Assembly (NCBI RefSeq): GCF_023921805.1
Contig: NZ_CP074197.1
Coordinates: 1 to 64,000, forward strand
Direction of reading: 5' to 3'
DNA from: Ruminococcus sp. FMBCY1
GTDB taxonomy: Bacteria > Bacillota > Clostridia > Oscillospirales > Acutalibacteraceae
Length of the DNA stretch: 64,000 nucleotides
A model generated the notes under the pieces. The model saw nothing but the letters and a program-made list of their open reading frames with translations. It searched no databases and was not told the origin of the DNA. Position 1 is the first letter of the stretch. Each line of letters begins with the position of its first letter. Shown one piece after another: positions 33,933-42,555 of this stretch. A program made the position numbers and the translations under genes.

Positions 33933-34429
33933 GGTTCTTTGTCAAAAGTTGGGGTAAATTATGGTTTAGCGGAGTGTCGGTCGGGCATTGAAATTTAGCT
34001 AACGCTAAATTATCCTCCCAAAAACAAAAAAGTTTACTCAATTTTTTCAAAAATTGCGGGTTTGGGCAGCGCCCATAAAAATCTTCCGATATAACAATTT
34101 ATCAGGCGCAAACAGCCACGCTGTTTGCGTGCTTGCACATAGTTTGAAAAACAGGCGACAGCCTTTTATAAAAGAAATGATTAACTTTTCATTATATATC
34201 GAATGGCTTTCTTGTTGCTATCGCACTTTTAAAGGCTAACGCCGTTGTGTTCAAGCCGCCAAACAGCGAGCTGTTTGGCTATCGTTAGATTGCATAAACG
34301 GAAAGTATTTGTGGGCTTTGCCCACACCCACGACCTTTGAAAAGGTCGACCAAACTTTTATAATTGCTTGGCTAAACTGTGCACTAAACAATAATTTATT
34401 ATTGTTACCCCAACATTTATTATTGAGCC
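33933..34429. mobile_element. MITE copy A with ISL3-like ends and 8-bp target duplication
   Basis: 497 bp, non-coding. Left end GGTTCTTTGTCAAAAG...GGGGTAA (33933-33957) matches the left end of the ISL3 element at 22 of 25 positions; the right end (34405-34429) matches at 24 of 25. It is flanked by a perfect 8-bp duplication TTTTTTGT (33925-33932 and 34430-34437). Inside are stems such as AATTTAGC/GCTAAATT, CAAACAGC/GCTGTTTG, GTGGGC/GCCCAC and CGACCTTT/AAAGGTCG. Confidence 0.88.
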
Positions 34430-34447
34430 TTTTTTGTTTGTTATTAT

Positions 34448-34990
34448 TTACATATTTTCATCATAAACCGCTCTGCAGCCGCCGATAAATTTCGGTCTGG
34501 TTCTTGCGGCAAGTAAAATAGCGTTGCCGATATGGTCAAGGCTCAGTCTTACGGGAACAGCTACTTTTTTAAGGTGCATACCTATTAATGTACCGCCAAT
34601 GTCAAGTCCTGCGTCAGCCTTGATTTCTTCAAGAGCAACAGGATTTTTAAATGTTTTATATGCTGTTGTGGCAAAAGAACCGCCTGCCTTTGGTTGCGGA
34701 ACAACATTTACAATTTCCGCATACGGAACGGCATCACGCTCTACAATGACTGCACGGTTCAGATGTTCGCAGCATTGAGCGGCAAGATAGATTTTCTTTT
34801 CGCTAAGCACTTCATAAATACCCTTGAAAACCTGCTCGGCAACCTCAAGATTAGAGTTTTTGCCGATAGTTCCTCCGGCAACTTCACTTGAAGAACAGCC
34901 GACTACAACTATACTGCCTTCCTTAAGTTTGGCAACATTACAAAGCTCTTCGCAAGCCTGTTTTGCTTGAGAATAAATATCAACTGACAT
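34448..34990 (-). CDS. UPF0340 / DUF436 (YwlG-like) family protein
   Basis: 180 residues from the ATG at 34990, placed by TAGGAGTTGATAT. Recognised from the family-typical SIVVVGCSSSEVAGGTIGKNSN, AAQCCEHLNRAVIVE and KADAGLDIGGTLIGMHLKKVAVPVRL. Members are common in Firmicutes, have a small alpha/beta fold, and have no established function. Faces the divergent dehydrogenase gene. Its 3' end lies 18 bp from MITE copy A. Confidence 0.88.
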   Translation of the reverse strand: MSVDIYSQAKQACEELCNVAKLKEGSIVVVGCSSSEVAGGTIGKNSNLEVAEQVFKGIYEVLSEKKIYLAAQCCEHLNRAVIVERDAVPYAEIVNVVPQPKAGGSFATTAYKTFKNPVALEEIKADAGLDIGGTLIGMHLKKVAVPVRLSLDHIGNAILLAARTRPKFIGGCRAVYDENM

Positions 34991-35097
34991 ATATATCAAC
35001 TCCTAAATTATCATCTATACTTATTATAGCATTATTTTTATAAAGTACAAGTCTATTAGCTTTTTAAGATAAAAATAATAGAATTTATATAACAATC

Positions 35098-35126
35098 TTG
35101 ATTTTTTAGTAAATATGTTATATAAT
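35098..35126 (+). promoter_or_regulatory. Promoter of the FucO-like gene
   Basis: TTGATT (35098-35103), 17-bp spacer, TATAAT (35121-35126), 38 bp before the start codon. Confidence 0.7.
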
Positions 35127-35164
35127 AAAGCTACAAAAATTTTTTAGCAAAGGATGAAAAATAT

Positions 35165-36310
35165 ATGAATAGATTTGTATTAAACGAAACTTCTTATCAC
35201 GGTGCAGGTGCAATCAATTCTATACCCGAAGAAATTAGGGGAAGAGGTTTTAAGAAGGTGCTTGTAGCGTCTGACCCCGACCTTGTAAAATTCGGAGTTA
35301 CAAAAAAAGTTACGGATGTGCTTGAAAATGCGGGCATTGAATATACTTTATATTCAGATATCAAACCTAATCCTACCATACAGAATGTTCAGCACGGTGT
35401 TGAAGTATTTAAAGAGAGCGGAGCAGATTGTATTGTTGCAATCGGCGGCGGTTCTTCAATGGATACGGCAAAGGCAGTCGGCATAATTATTAATAATCCC
35501 GAATTTGCGGATGTTCGCTCGCTTGAGGGTGTTGCACCCACAAAGAACAAAGCAGTGCCGATTATCGCAGTTCCGACAACGGCAGGTACAGCCGCTGAAG
35601 TTACAATTAACTATGTAATTACAGATGTTGAAAAGAACAGAAAAATGGTATGCGTAGATGTTCACGATATTCCTGTAGTTGCAGTAGTTGACCCTGATAT
35701 GATGTCAACTATGCCAAAAGGTCTTACCGCCGCAACAGGTATGGACGCACTTACGCACGCAATTGAGGGCTACATAACAAAGGGTGCATGGGCACTTTCC
35801 GATATGTTCCATTTAAAGGCAATTGAAATTATTTCAAAGTCTTTGCGTGGCGCAGTAGATAACACACCGGAGGGCAGAGAGGGAATGGCTCTCGGTCAGT
35901 ATGTTGCAGGTATGGGATTCTCAAATGTCGGACTTGGTATAGTTCACTCAATGGCTCATCCGCTCGGCGCTTTGTACGACACACCGCACGGTGTTGCAAA
36001 TGCCATTATTCTTCCGACAGTTATGGAGTATAACGCTCCTGCCACAGGTGATAAGTACAAATACATTGCCGCCGCAATGGGTGTAGATGGTACAGAGAAT
36101 ATGACTGTTGACGAATACCGCAAGGCAGCAGTTGACGCAGTTAAAAAACTTTCTCAAGATGTAGGTATTCCTGCGGATTTAAAAGAAATTGTCAAACCTG
36201 AAGATGTACCGTTCCTTGCACAGTCGGCATATGATGATGCTTGCCGTCCCGGCAACCCAAGAGATACCAGCGTAGAAGAAATTGCCGAACTTTATAAGAG
36301 TCTTATGTAA
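35165..36310 (+). CDS. fucO: Iron-containing alcohol dehydrogenase, lactaldehyde reductase-like
   Basis: 381 residues, full length for group III alcohol dehydrogenases. NAD-binding GGGSSMDTAKAVG, then metal ligands in TGMDALTHAIEGY (Asp, His) and GIVHSMAHPLGALYDTPHG (His, His). The overall sequence is closest in my memory to FucO, which reduces lactaldehyde to 1,2-propanediol with NADH during fucose/rhamnose fermentation. No fucose genes are adjacent, so other aldehydes are possible. Monocistronic, with its own promoter and terminator. Confidence 0.85.
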   Translation: MNRFVLNETSYHGAGAINSIPEEIRGRGFKKVLVASDPDLVKFGVTKKVTDVLENAGIEYTLYSDIKPNPTIQNVQHGVEVFKESGADCIVAIGGGSSMDTAKAVGIIINNPEFADVRSLEGVAPTKNKAVPIIAVPTTAGTAAEVTINYVITDVEKNRKMVCVDVHDIPVVAVVDPDMMSTMPKGLTAATGMDALTHAIEGYITKGAWALSDMFHLKAIEIISKSLRGAVDNTPEGREGMALGQYVAGMGFSNVGLGIVHSMAHPLGALYDTPHGVANAIILPTVMEYNAPATGDKYKYIAAAMGVDGTENMTVDEYRKAAVDAVKKLSQDVGIPADLKEIVKPEDVPFLAQSAYDDACRPGNPRDTSVEEIAELYKSLM

Positions 36311-36346
36311 TTATAATTCGGTAACAGAATATTTATACAACATTGA

Positions 36347-36374
36347 AAGCCTGCGATTTTCGCAGGCTTTTTGT
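36347..36374 (+). terminator. Terminator of the FucO-like gene
   Basis: AAGCCTGCG (36347-36355) pairs with CGCAGGCTT (36361-36369) followed by TTTTT. Confidence 0.88.
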
Positions 36375-36380
36375 ATAACA

Positions 36381-36411
36381 AAAAATGCAGTCAAAACCGA
36401 CTGCATTTTTT
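36381..36411 (-). terminator. Terminator of the minus-strand glycosyltransferase/GpsA unit
   Basis: ATGCAGTC (36385-36392) pairs with GACTGCAT (36399-36406), with A-run left and T-run right, so it can stop both strands. Confidence 0.8.
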
Positions 36412-36415
36412 CGTA

Positions 36416-38152
36416 TTATTTAGATTTTCTTTTGAAGATTTTGCCGTAAAGTTTGGTATCTTTAAAGCCTTTCGGTTGTTTGTCGGGGATTTCTTTTAAG
36501 CTGTTTACTACTTTCTTTATGCCTGTATATTCGCTTTCAAGAATTGTGCAGAGCGCATATGCGGCATAGGGGAGAAGAAGAACAATGTATGTCAGTATAT
36601 ACTGCGATTTTCCTTCGAAAAGCAAGTGATAGCCGAATCCTCCGAGCAATACAAGCGGCAGCAATACCGTAGAAATGTTTGTCTTTTTATACAGGAACAT
36701 AAAGTAAATGCCGAGTGTAAAGAGTATAAACACTGCCATCATATAGAAGTTAAAGTACAATTCAAGGAACTGTCCTGTACTGCCGTCATAAACAGCCTTG
36801 CCAAGACCCTCCTGTACATCAACATCGTGTCCTTTAACCTTGCTTACCCAAATGCTTTCGTATGACGGTTCATTCCACTGACTTAAAATTTTGTTGCCAA
36901 AGAAATTAATTGCATATTCGGAATCGTTTTTCATTTTATTAAGACGGCTGTTAATATCTGACCATGCTTGCGATTCTGCGGCATCAATATCACAATTGTT
37001 GCTTGTATAAAGACTTAGTGCGATATTGTTGTACCAACCGGGAGCCATATAGGATTCGTTAAGTCCCATATCAAGATAAAGTACCTGTGAAACACCGCCC
37101 TTAAGTTCGGTGTTTGCTCTTGATGCGTAGCTTTTGATTACAAGATTACTTGTACCGACAACGGCAATACAGAGAGCAAGTGCAAATGCGATACTCTGCC
37201 ATTTTTTAGCCTTTACAGTGTGAATGATAAGCATAATTACAAAGGCAACAAGGTAAATTAAGTTGTTGTACTTTGCAAGTGCCGATACAACGAGCAGAAC
37301 TCCGCAAGGGATAAGCACAAGATATTTATCGGTTTGGAAATATTTGATTAGGAAGTGTGACGCCCATATTGCACAGCACATACCGATTATGTTGCCGTAT
37401 ACGAATGTGCAGAAAAGTACAGGCTGAATACAACCGGCAAGTGCAAGAATTACTATAAATTCAATTTTGTTTCTGCCGAAAATCTGCTTTGTGATTTTTG
37501 CAATGCCAAGATATGCCGCCGCAACGCAAAGTACATTTATAACTTGTAGAGGCATTGTGCTGTCTGTACCGAAAATTCTGTAAACGATTTCGCTTATAAG
37601 CACAAAGCCGAGTTGGAACGGATAACAATTGTAGTATGAAAATCCGCTGTAGAAATCCTTGTTATAAAAATCGGAACCGTTATGTAAAAATGCATAATTG
37701 CCTTGTGCCGTTTGAGAGGCGGTTTCGTAAATATTGTAACTGTCTGCCGCAGGAATTGATTGTACAGAGAATATCCATACAAGTCCGATGATTGCAGAAA
37801 AAGCAAACAAGCCTGCCTCCATAAATTTCATATTTACTTTGGCGAAAAATGCGGTATGCTTATTAATCTTAAAAAGCAAAGCTGTAAATATCACAAGGCA
37901 GAATATATTTATTACAAATAAATCGTCTTGAAACAAAATAACTTCGGAGCTGTAGTTTGCAGGGTCAATAACGCAGGTCTGAAATATACTCATTATTGCA
38001 ATGTAGCCAAAAACTAAAAACAGCAGTCCGCATATTATATTCACCGCTATGCTTTCGGTAAGGCAATGCTTTGCAACAGCAGTTTTAACCGTGGTTTGAG
38101 CCTTTTGCTTAGGCTCTTTGTTTTTTTCTTGATTAGTTGGGTTATTGCTCAT
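36416..38152 (-). CDS. Polytopic membrane glycosyltransferase, GT39-like
   Basis: 578 residues. A charged cytoplasmic N-terminus (KNKEPKQKAQ) is followed by about 12 hydrophobic segments. The long loop after the third carries SIPAADSYNIYETASQTAQGNYAFL, which holds the acidic residue expected for polyprenol-sugar transferases of the PMT/GT39 class. A soluble segment (LNKMKNDSEYAINFFGNKILSQWNEP) precedes the last helices. It probably adds a sugar to a cell-surface glycan on the outer face. It lies 15 bp after gpsA in the same unit. Substrate unknown. Confidence 0.75.
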   Translation of the reverse strand: MSNNPTNQEKNKEPKQKAQTTVKTAVAKHCLTESIAVNIICGLLFLVFGYIAIMSIFQTCVIDPANYSSEVILFQDDLFVINIFCLVIFTALLFKINKHTAFFAKVNMKFMEAGLFAFSAIIGLVWIFSVQSIPAADSYNIYETASQTAQGNYAFLHNGSDFYNKDFYSGFSYYNCYPFQLGFVLISEIVYRIFGTDSTMPLQVINVLCVAAAYLGIAKITKQIFGRNKIEFIVILALAGCIQPVLFCTFVYGNIIGMCCAIWASHFLIKYFQTDKYLVLIPCGVLLVVSALAKYNNLIYLVAFVIMLIIHTVKAKKWQSIAFALALCIAVVGTSNLVIKSYASRANTELKGGVSQVLYLDMGLNESYMAPGWYNNIALSLYTSNNCDIDAAESQAWSDINSRLNKMKNDSEYAINFFGNKILSQWNEPSYESIWVSKVKGHDVDVQEGLGKAVYDGSTGQFLELYFNFYMMAVFILFTLGIYFMFLYKKTNISTVLLPLVLLGGFGYHLLFEGKSQYILTYIVLLLPYAAYALCTILESEYTGIKKVVNSLKEIPDKQPKGFKDTKLYGKIFKRKSK

Positions 38153-38167
38153 TTTTGCACCTTCCTG

Positions 38168-39130
38168 TTAAAATTCTTTTTTTACAGAGCGCATAAAGAG
38201 CTTTCCGAGTGCGTCTTTAGGGTCTACATTGTCAAACAAAACGCTGTAAACGCTTTCGACAATCGGAAGCTCAACATTATTTTCTTTGCCGAGTTTGCAC
38301 AATGCTTTTGATGTCATAACACCCTCGGCAAGTTTTTCAAATTTAATACCCTTTACATAATTTTCACCGTAACTGCGGTTATGACTCCATTTTGAGAATA
38401 AAGTTGCCTCATAGTCGCCGAGATGACAAAGTCCGTAGGCGCTCATTTCATTGCCGCCGAGAGCTTTTATAAGTCTTGCAATCTCTCGTGTGCCTCTTGC
38501 CATAAGCGCACCTTTTAATGACGCATAGCCAAAGCCGTCAAGCATACCTGCGGCAATGCCGATAACATTTTTAGCGGCTGCACCGATTTCGCTTCCGATA
38601 AGGTCTGTGCCGACATAAAATCTTATGAGTGAGCTTGAAAAACTGTTTACAAGCTTTTCTTTTATTTCGTGATTTTTGCTGTCGATTACCATACAGTTTG
38701 GAATACCCTTTACATAATCCTGCGGATGTCCCGGGCCTACCCATACGGCAATAGGTGTTTTTTCTTCGTCAACAAAGTCGCCGACAACTTGGCTGAGTCT
38801 TTGACCCGTTGCTGCCTCAACACCTTTCATACAAAGCACAATGGTTTTGCCGTCAAGATTGTTTTGAGCGATGCTCTGCATATATGAACGCAAATGTTGA
38901 GATGAAATAGAAATAACAATTACTTCTGCGTGATTGACCGCCTTTGCAAGGTCAGAAGTAACCTCTATTGATTCGGGAAAAGTAAGGTAGTCGTTTTTAT
39001 GTGTTGTACTTAACTGTATAAATTCGGGAGCGTCGGCAAGTCCGCAGGAAATTACATTGTTGCCTATCTTATCAAGATACCAGGCAATGCAGCTGCCCCA
39101 GCGACCGCAACCCAAAACAGAAATATTCAT
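38168..39130 (-). CDS. gpsA: Glycerol-3-phosphate dehydrogenase [NAD(P)+]
   Basis: 320 residues. Rossmann start MNISVLGCGRWGSCIAWYL (GxGxWG), then VWVGPGHPQDYVKGIPN and the C-terminal domain with GSEIGAAAKNVIGIAAGMLDG (catalytic Lys), LMARGTREIARLIKALGG and LGDYEATLFSKWSHNRSYG. It makes sn-glycerol 3-phosphate from dihydroxyacetone phosphate for membrane lipid synthesis. First gene of a two-gene minus-strand unit with the glycosyltransferase. In many Firmicutes gpsA has other partners, so this pairing is local. Confidence 0.93.
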   Translation of the reverse strand: MNISVLGCGRWGSCIAWYLDKIGNNVISCGLADAPEFIQLSTTHKNDYLTFPESIEVTSDLAKAVNHAEVIVISISSQHLRSYMQSIAQNNLDGKTIVLCMKGVEAATGQRLSQVVGDFVDEEKTPIAVWVGPGHPQDYVKGIPNCMVIDSKNHEIKEKLVNSFSSSLIRFYVGTDLIGSEIGAAAKNVIGIAAGMLDGFGYASLKGALMARGTREIARLIKALGGNEMSAYGLCHLGDYEATLFSKWSHNRSYGENYVKGIKFEKLAEGVMTSKALCKLGKENNVELPIVESVYSVLFDNVDPKDALGKLFMRSVKKEF

Positions 39131-39246
39131 TTATAATCACCTGAAATTTATTTTTTTAATAATATAAACGCAGCCCGCAAAAGGCCTTATCGGCACAAAT
39201 GCAGGCAAAGTCTGCTTTTGATATGTAATAATATTAAATAAAAAAC

Positions 39247-39409
39247 AAAATAACCCCGCCTGACCGTATGATTTTTATAATAACCTGCCTACGAGAAAGC
39301 AGGTGGGTGCTCTCCTTTAAACATTAGGCTTCCTTCTTCCGCCAAAGCGGGAGGTCTGCACACCGATTAAAGAGCCGGGCTCCCGATTTAAGAGTTGTAG
39401 GGTTATTTT
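39247..39409 (+). ncRNA. ssrS: Candidate 6S RNA (SsrS)
   Basis: A ~163-nt region whose ends pair (AAAATAACCC at 39247-39256 with GGGTTATTTT at 39400-39409) and whose middle carries hairpins CCTGC/GCAGG, GGGTGC with GCACACC, CCGC/GCGG and CGGG/CCCG. It is clearly more GC-rich than its flanks and has no frame. Terminal stem, large central asymmetric loop and long apical arm are the 6S layout, and segments such as GGTGGGTGCTCTCCTTTAAA resemble clostridial 6S RNAs as I remember them. 6S binds housekeeping RNA polymerase in stationary phase. The strand is chosen from the T-run at the right end. Confidence 0.6.
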
Positions 39410-39482
39410 AAAATCATTCACGCATCAGGCAGGGAATTTGTCAAATTGCCATTACTGATATTATATGACAGAAAGAGAAAAA

Positions 39483-39782
39483 TTACTCTTCTTCGTCTTC
39501 CTCGTCATCATTGTAATAGTTTTCTTCAAAAATAGCAGCGATTCTGTCGAGCTTTTCATCGTCTTCGATTTCGGCAAGCTCTTCTTCACCGTCTTTTTCA
39601 AATACTTCCATAATATAGTATTCGCCGGGATCGTTTACAGCGTCTGCCGGGTTCTCATAGTAAGGGAAGAGTACATAGAACTTACCTTCTTCATTTTCAA
39701 TAATATCAAGAATTTCAAATTCTATTTCTTCGCCCTCATCACTGATTAAAGTAATAAGATCTACATTAAATTCGTTATCCAT
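39483..39782 (-). CDS. DUF1292 family protein
   Basis: 99 residues from the ATG after AAAGGATATATTT. Strongly acidic, with the DUF1292 pattern NVDLITLISDEGEEIEFEILDIIENEEGKFYVLFPY and a D/E tail. Such proteins are widespread in Firmicutes near the ruvX/yrzB group; function unknown. Here it stands alone beside the 6S candidate. Confidence 0.8.
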   Translation of the reverse strand: MDNEFNVDLITLISDEGEEIEFEILDIIENEEGKFYVLFPYYENPADAVNDPGEYYIMEVFEKDGEEELAEIEDDEKLDRIAAIFEENYYNDDEEDEEE

Positions 39783-40289
39783 AAAAATATATCCTTTCGT
39801 TTGCACTTAGCAAATAAAAACAGCATTTATATTATAAAACCAAATTAAAAAGAATTATAAAAAATAATTACCCATTGCTGTTTTAATTGTTCAAGATTAT
39901 TTTACAATTTTTTAAGCGATTAGTCAAGCATTATTCGTATTTAATTAAAATATATATTTTTTTTACATAAATATTGATAAAAGTATTGATAAATTACAAT
40001 GAGTATGATATATTATATATATATTAGACAATAACTTCCTTTCAATGTGCTTAATTACTCCATAAAATTACCTAAAAACCGGCGACTTCTCAGTCGTCGA
40101 TTTTTACTGTATGTAAAAAGTGTTCAGTTAAAATCAAACTTATTTGTATTATCATAGCTATAATTACGCTTGAAAAAACTTTTCAAAAGATATATAATGC
40201 TAAATAATACTGTCTTTAAACAGATTATTGTGCTTATATAAGCGATATTTTAATTTTACGGCAAAATTGCTCTAATGAAGGGTGGAACT
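39783..40289. promoter_or_regulatory. Divergent intergenic region with exopolysaccharide promoter
   Basis: 507 bp, very AT-rich. A hairpin CGGCGACT/AGTCGTCG with ATTTTTAC lies at 40080-40107. A strong promoter TTGAAA (40170-40175), 17-bp spacer, TATAAT (40193-40198) precedes the sugar-transferase gene by about 90 bp. No gene seen. Confidence 0.6.
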
Positions 40290-40970
40290 ATGAGAGCTTT
40301 TGAAAAATTACCTCCTAAGTTTCAAAATGATGAGGTAAAGCATTATTACGATATTATTGCCAAAAAGTCTTTTTCTCTTGTATTAAAAAGGATTACGGAT
40401 ATTATCTTCTCCCTTATTATTCTGGTTATTCTTATAATACCGATTGCGGTTATTGCCGTAATAGTTAAAGCAACCTCGAAAGGCCCCGTTTTTTACAGGC
40501 AGGAGAGAGTTACTTCTTATGGCAGGGTATTTAAGATTTTTAAATTTCGTACTATGGTGCAAAATGCCGACCGTATCGGCACACTTGTAACAACAAGCGG
40601 AGATGCCAGAGTAACTAAGGTGGGCAGAATCTTAAGAAAATATCGTCTTGACGAACTCCCACAGATTTTTAATGTACTTGCAGGCTCAATGACCTTTGTT
40701 GGTACTCGTCCGGAAGTACAGAAGTATGTGGATATGTACAAAGACGAATACAATGCAACCTTGCTTATGCCTGCGGGAATAACCTCGCTTGCTTCTATTA
40801 TGTATAAAGACGAGGAAAAACTTTTACAAAATGTCGAAGATGCGGATAAGGTTTATGTTGAAACTATTTTACCCGAAAAAATGAAGTATAATCTTATGTA
40901 TCTTGAAAATTTCGGCTTTTTGTCCGACATAAAACTTATGTTTAAAACAGTTAAAGAGGTACTTAGGTAA
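40290..40970 (+). CDS. Undecaprenyl-phosphate sugar phosphotransferase (initiating)
   Basis: 226 residues from the ATG behind GAAGGGTGG; an ATG at 40275 would have no site. One N-terminal membrane segment (DIIFSLIILVILIIPIAVIAVIVKA) is followed by the family core: SKGPVFYRQERV, FKIFKFRTMV, LRKYRLDELPQIFNVLAGSMTFVGTRPEV. These monotopic enzymes load the first sugar-1-phosphate onto undecaprenyl phosphate for exopolysaccharide, capsule or glycan synthesis. The next gene is a putative polymerase/ligase, so the pair may be the ends of a surface-glycan pathway whose other enzymes lie elsewhere. Confidence 0.9.
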   Translation: MRAFEKLPPKFQNDEVKHYYDIIAKKSFSLVLKRITDIIFSLIILVILIIPIAVIAVIVKATSKGPVFYRQERVTSYGRVFKIFKFRTMVQNADRIGTLVTTSGDARVTKVGRILRKYRLDELPQIFNVLAGSMTFVGTRPEVQKYVDMYKDEYNATLLMPAGITSLASIMYKDEEKLLQNVEDADKVYVETILPEKMKYNLMYLENFGFLSDIKLMFKTVKEVLR

Positions 40971-40983
40971 CAGGGGGTGTATA

Positions 40984-42468
40984 ATGAAAGAGCTAAAGAA
41001 AAAAATAAAGAGCTTTTCTTGTTACAGAAAGGTTTATATTTTTACTCTGTTTTTTTGTAATGTATCATTTTTACAAATTCCTGCATATATTCTTGTAGCA
41101 TTTTTGTTTTGCTGGGGCATATGGCTTACCTATTATAAGCAAAAAACAAACAATACATTTTTTAAACTGCGCTTTGGCTTGTGGGTGTGGGGATTCCTTG
41201 CGGTTTCTCTTTTAACCATGCTGTTAAACTTTACTTATACTATTTTCTACAGTGCGTTAATGTTTTTACATATACTGATATGCTTTTTTATATTTTACGG
41301 TATGCACACAGAACCTGATTTTGATTTCAAAAACGAGCTTTATACCGTGGCAAGAGGTATTGTGTATATTACTACAATTGCAAACTTCATCGGTATTTTC
41401 TGCCTTATGTTTAACATAAGGTTTGAATGGTACTGGATTAAGTTTACAATATACGAAAACAGATTTACGGGTATTTACATAAATCCTAATTTGCTTGGTT
41501 TTGTTTCCTGTGTAGCAATTTTTTGCTGTCATATTCTGTGTAAACCTGATTTTCAAAATGTGGTTAATCAAAGGAAAGTCAGCAAAATATGGATAGTTGC
41601 CTGTGTGTGTACAAGCTTGTTTTCGCTTTTGCTTTGCGATTCAAATGCGTCTATGGTACTTATTCTTGCATATATGATAGTTTATATTGTATATCAGTTT
41701 TTTGCTGCAAAAGACGGACTTTCTCCCGCAAAAGTCACGATGAGAATAGTGGCGCTTGTACTTGTAGGAACTTTTCTTGTGGGTTCTTCACTTATGTTCA
41801 GGGAAATCTGTCAGCAGGGGTTTGCTGTTGTTACGGCAAAGACTTATTCTTTACTTGATGAAATTACAGAAAAAGAGCAGTCGGATACCGATGAACAGCC
41901 AAAGCAAAATGATTCCGACAATAATAAAACCGCTGCGCCGTCCGACAAAGGGCCGATAACATTTGAACACGAAAATTCCAATATTGACAGCGGTCGTTTT
42001 AAGCTGTATAGAGAATCTTTAGATTTGTTCAAAATATCGCCTGTCTTTGGAATAAGTAACGGAAACATCGTGTTCTACAGTCAGGAATATGCAAACGGTA
42101 CTTTAAAATATACTTACCATAACAATGATTTGCACAACGGATTTTTAACTATACTTGTATCTACAGGTGTGCTCGGATTTGTTATTTTCGGTATATTCGG
42201 TTTCCGCTTTGCAAAACACGCCGCACAACATTTATTCCTGCAAAAAAAGACCTTTAAAAATGACGCTTATCCGTGTATGTTCGCATTTTTAAGCGCATAT
42301 CTTTTCTATGCGTTATTTGAAAAGGCACTGCTTTACGATATATCGTTTATGGTAATGTGGTTCTGGCTGATAATGGGTTACACAAGCTGTTACATAGCTA
42401 AGTTTGAACCGATGCTTGAAACACGCTATCTTTTTCATCAAAAAAGACTCCACAGAAGTCTGCTTTGA
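40984..42468 (+). CDS. O-antigen ligase/polymerase-like membrane protein (Wzy/WaaL family)
   Basis: 494 residues with about ten membrane helices. A large extracytoplasmic loop between residues ~285 and 375 carries a polar, acidic low-complexity stretch (EKEQSDTDEQPKQNDSDNN) and then SGRFKLYRESLDLFKISPVFGISNG...YHNNDLHNGFL, the Arg/His-containing Wzy_C pattern. It probably polymerises or transfers lipid-linked glycan. Thirteen bp behind the sugar transferase. Confidence 0.82.
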   Translation: MKELKKKIKSFSCYRKVYIFTLFFCNVSFLQIPAYILVAFLFCWGIWLTYYKQKTNNTFFKLRFGLWVWGFLAVSLLTMLLNFTYTIFYSALMFLHILICFFIFYGMHTEPDFDFKNELYTVARGIVYITTIANFIGIFCLMFNIRFEWYWIKFTIYENRFTGIYINPNLLGFVSCVAIFCCHILCKPDFQNVVNQRKVSKIWIVACVCTSLFSLLLCDSNASMVLILAYMIVYIVYQFFAAKDGLSPAKVTMRIVALVLVGTFLVGSSLMFREICQQGFAVVTAKTYSLLDEITEKEQSDTDEQPKQNDSDNNKTAAPSDKGPITFEHENSNIDSGRFKLYRESLDLFKISPVFGISNGNIVFYSQEYANGTLKYTYHNNDLHNGFLTILVSTGVLGFVIFGIFGFRFAKHAAQHLFLQKKTFKNDAYPCMFAFLSAYLFYALFEKALLYDISFMVMWFWLIMGYTSCYIAKFEPMLETRYLFHQKRLHRSLL

Positions 42469-42555
42469 TACTTGTATAATTACAATTTTTAGGCTATAAT
42501 AACCGTAGGTATGTTTACCTGCGGTTTTTATTTTTCTGAAAAGGAATTGATATAA

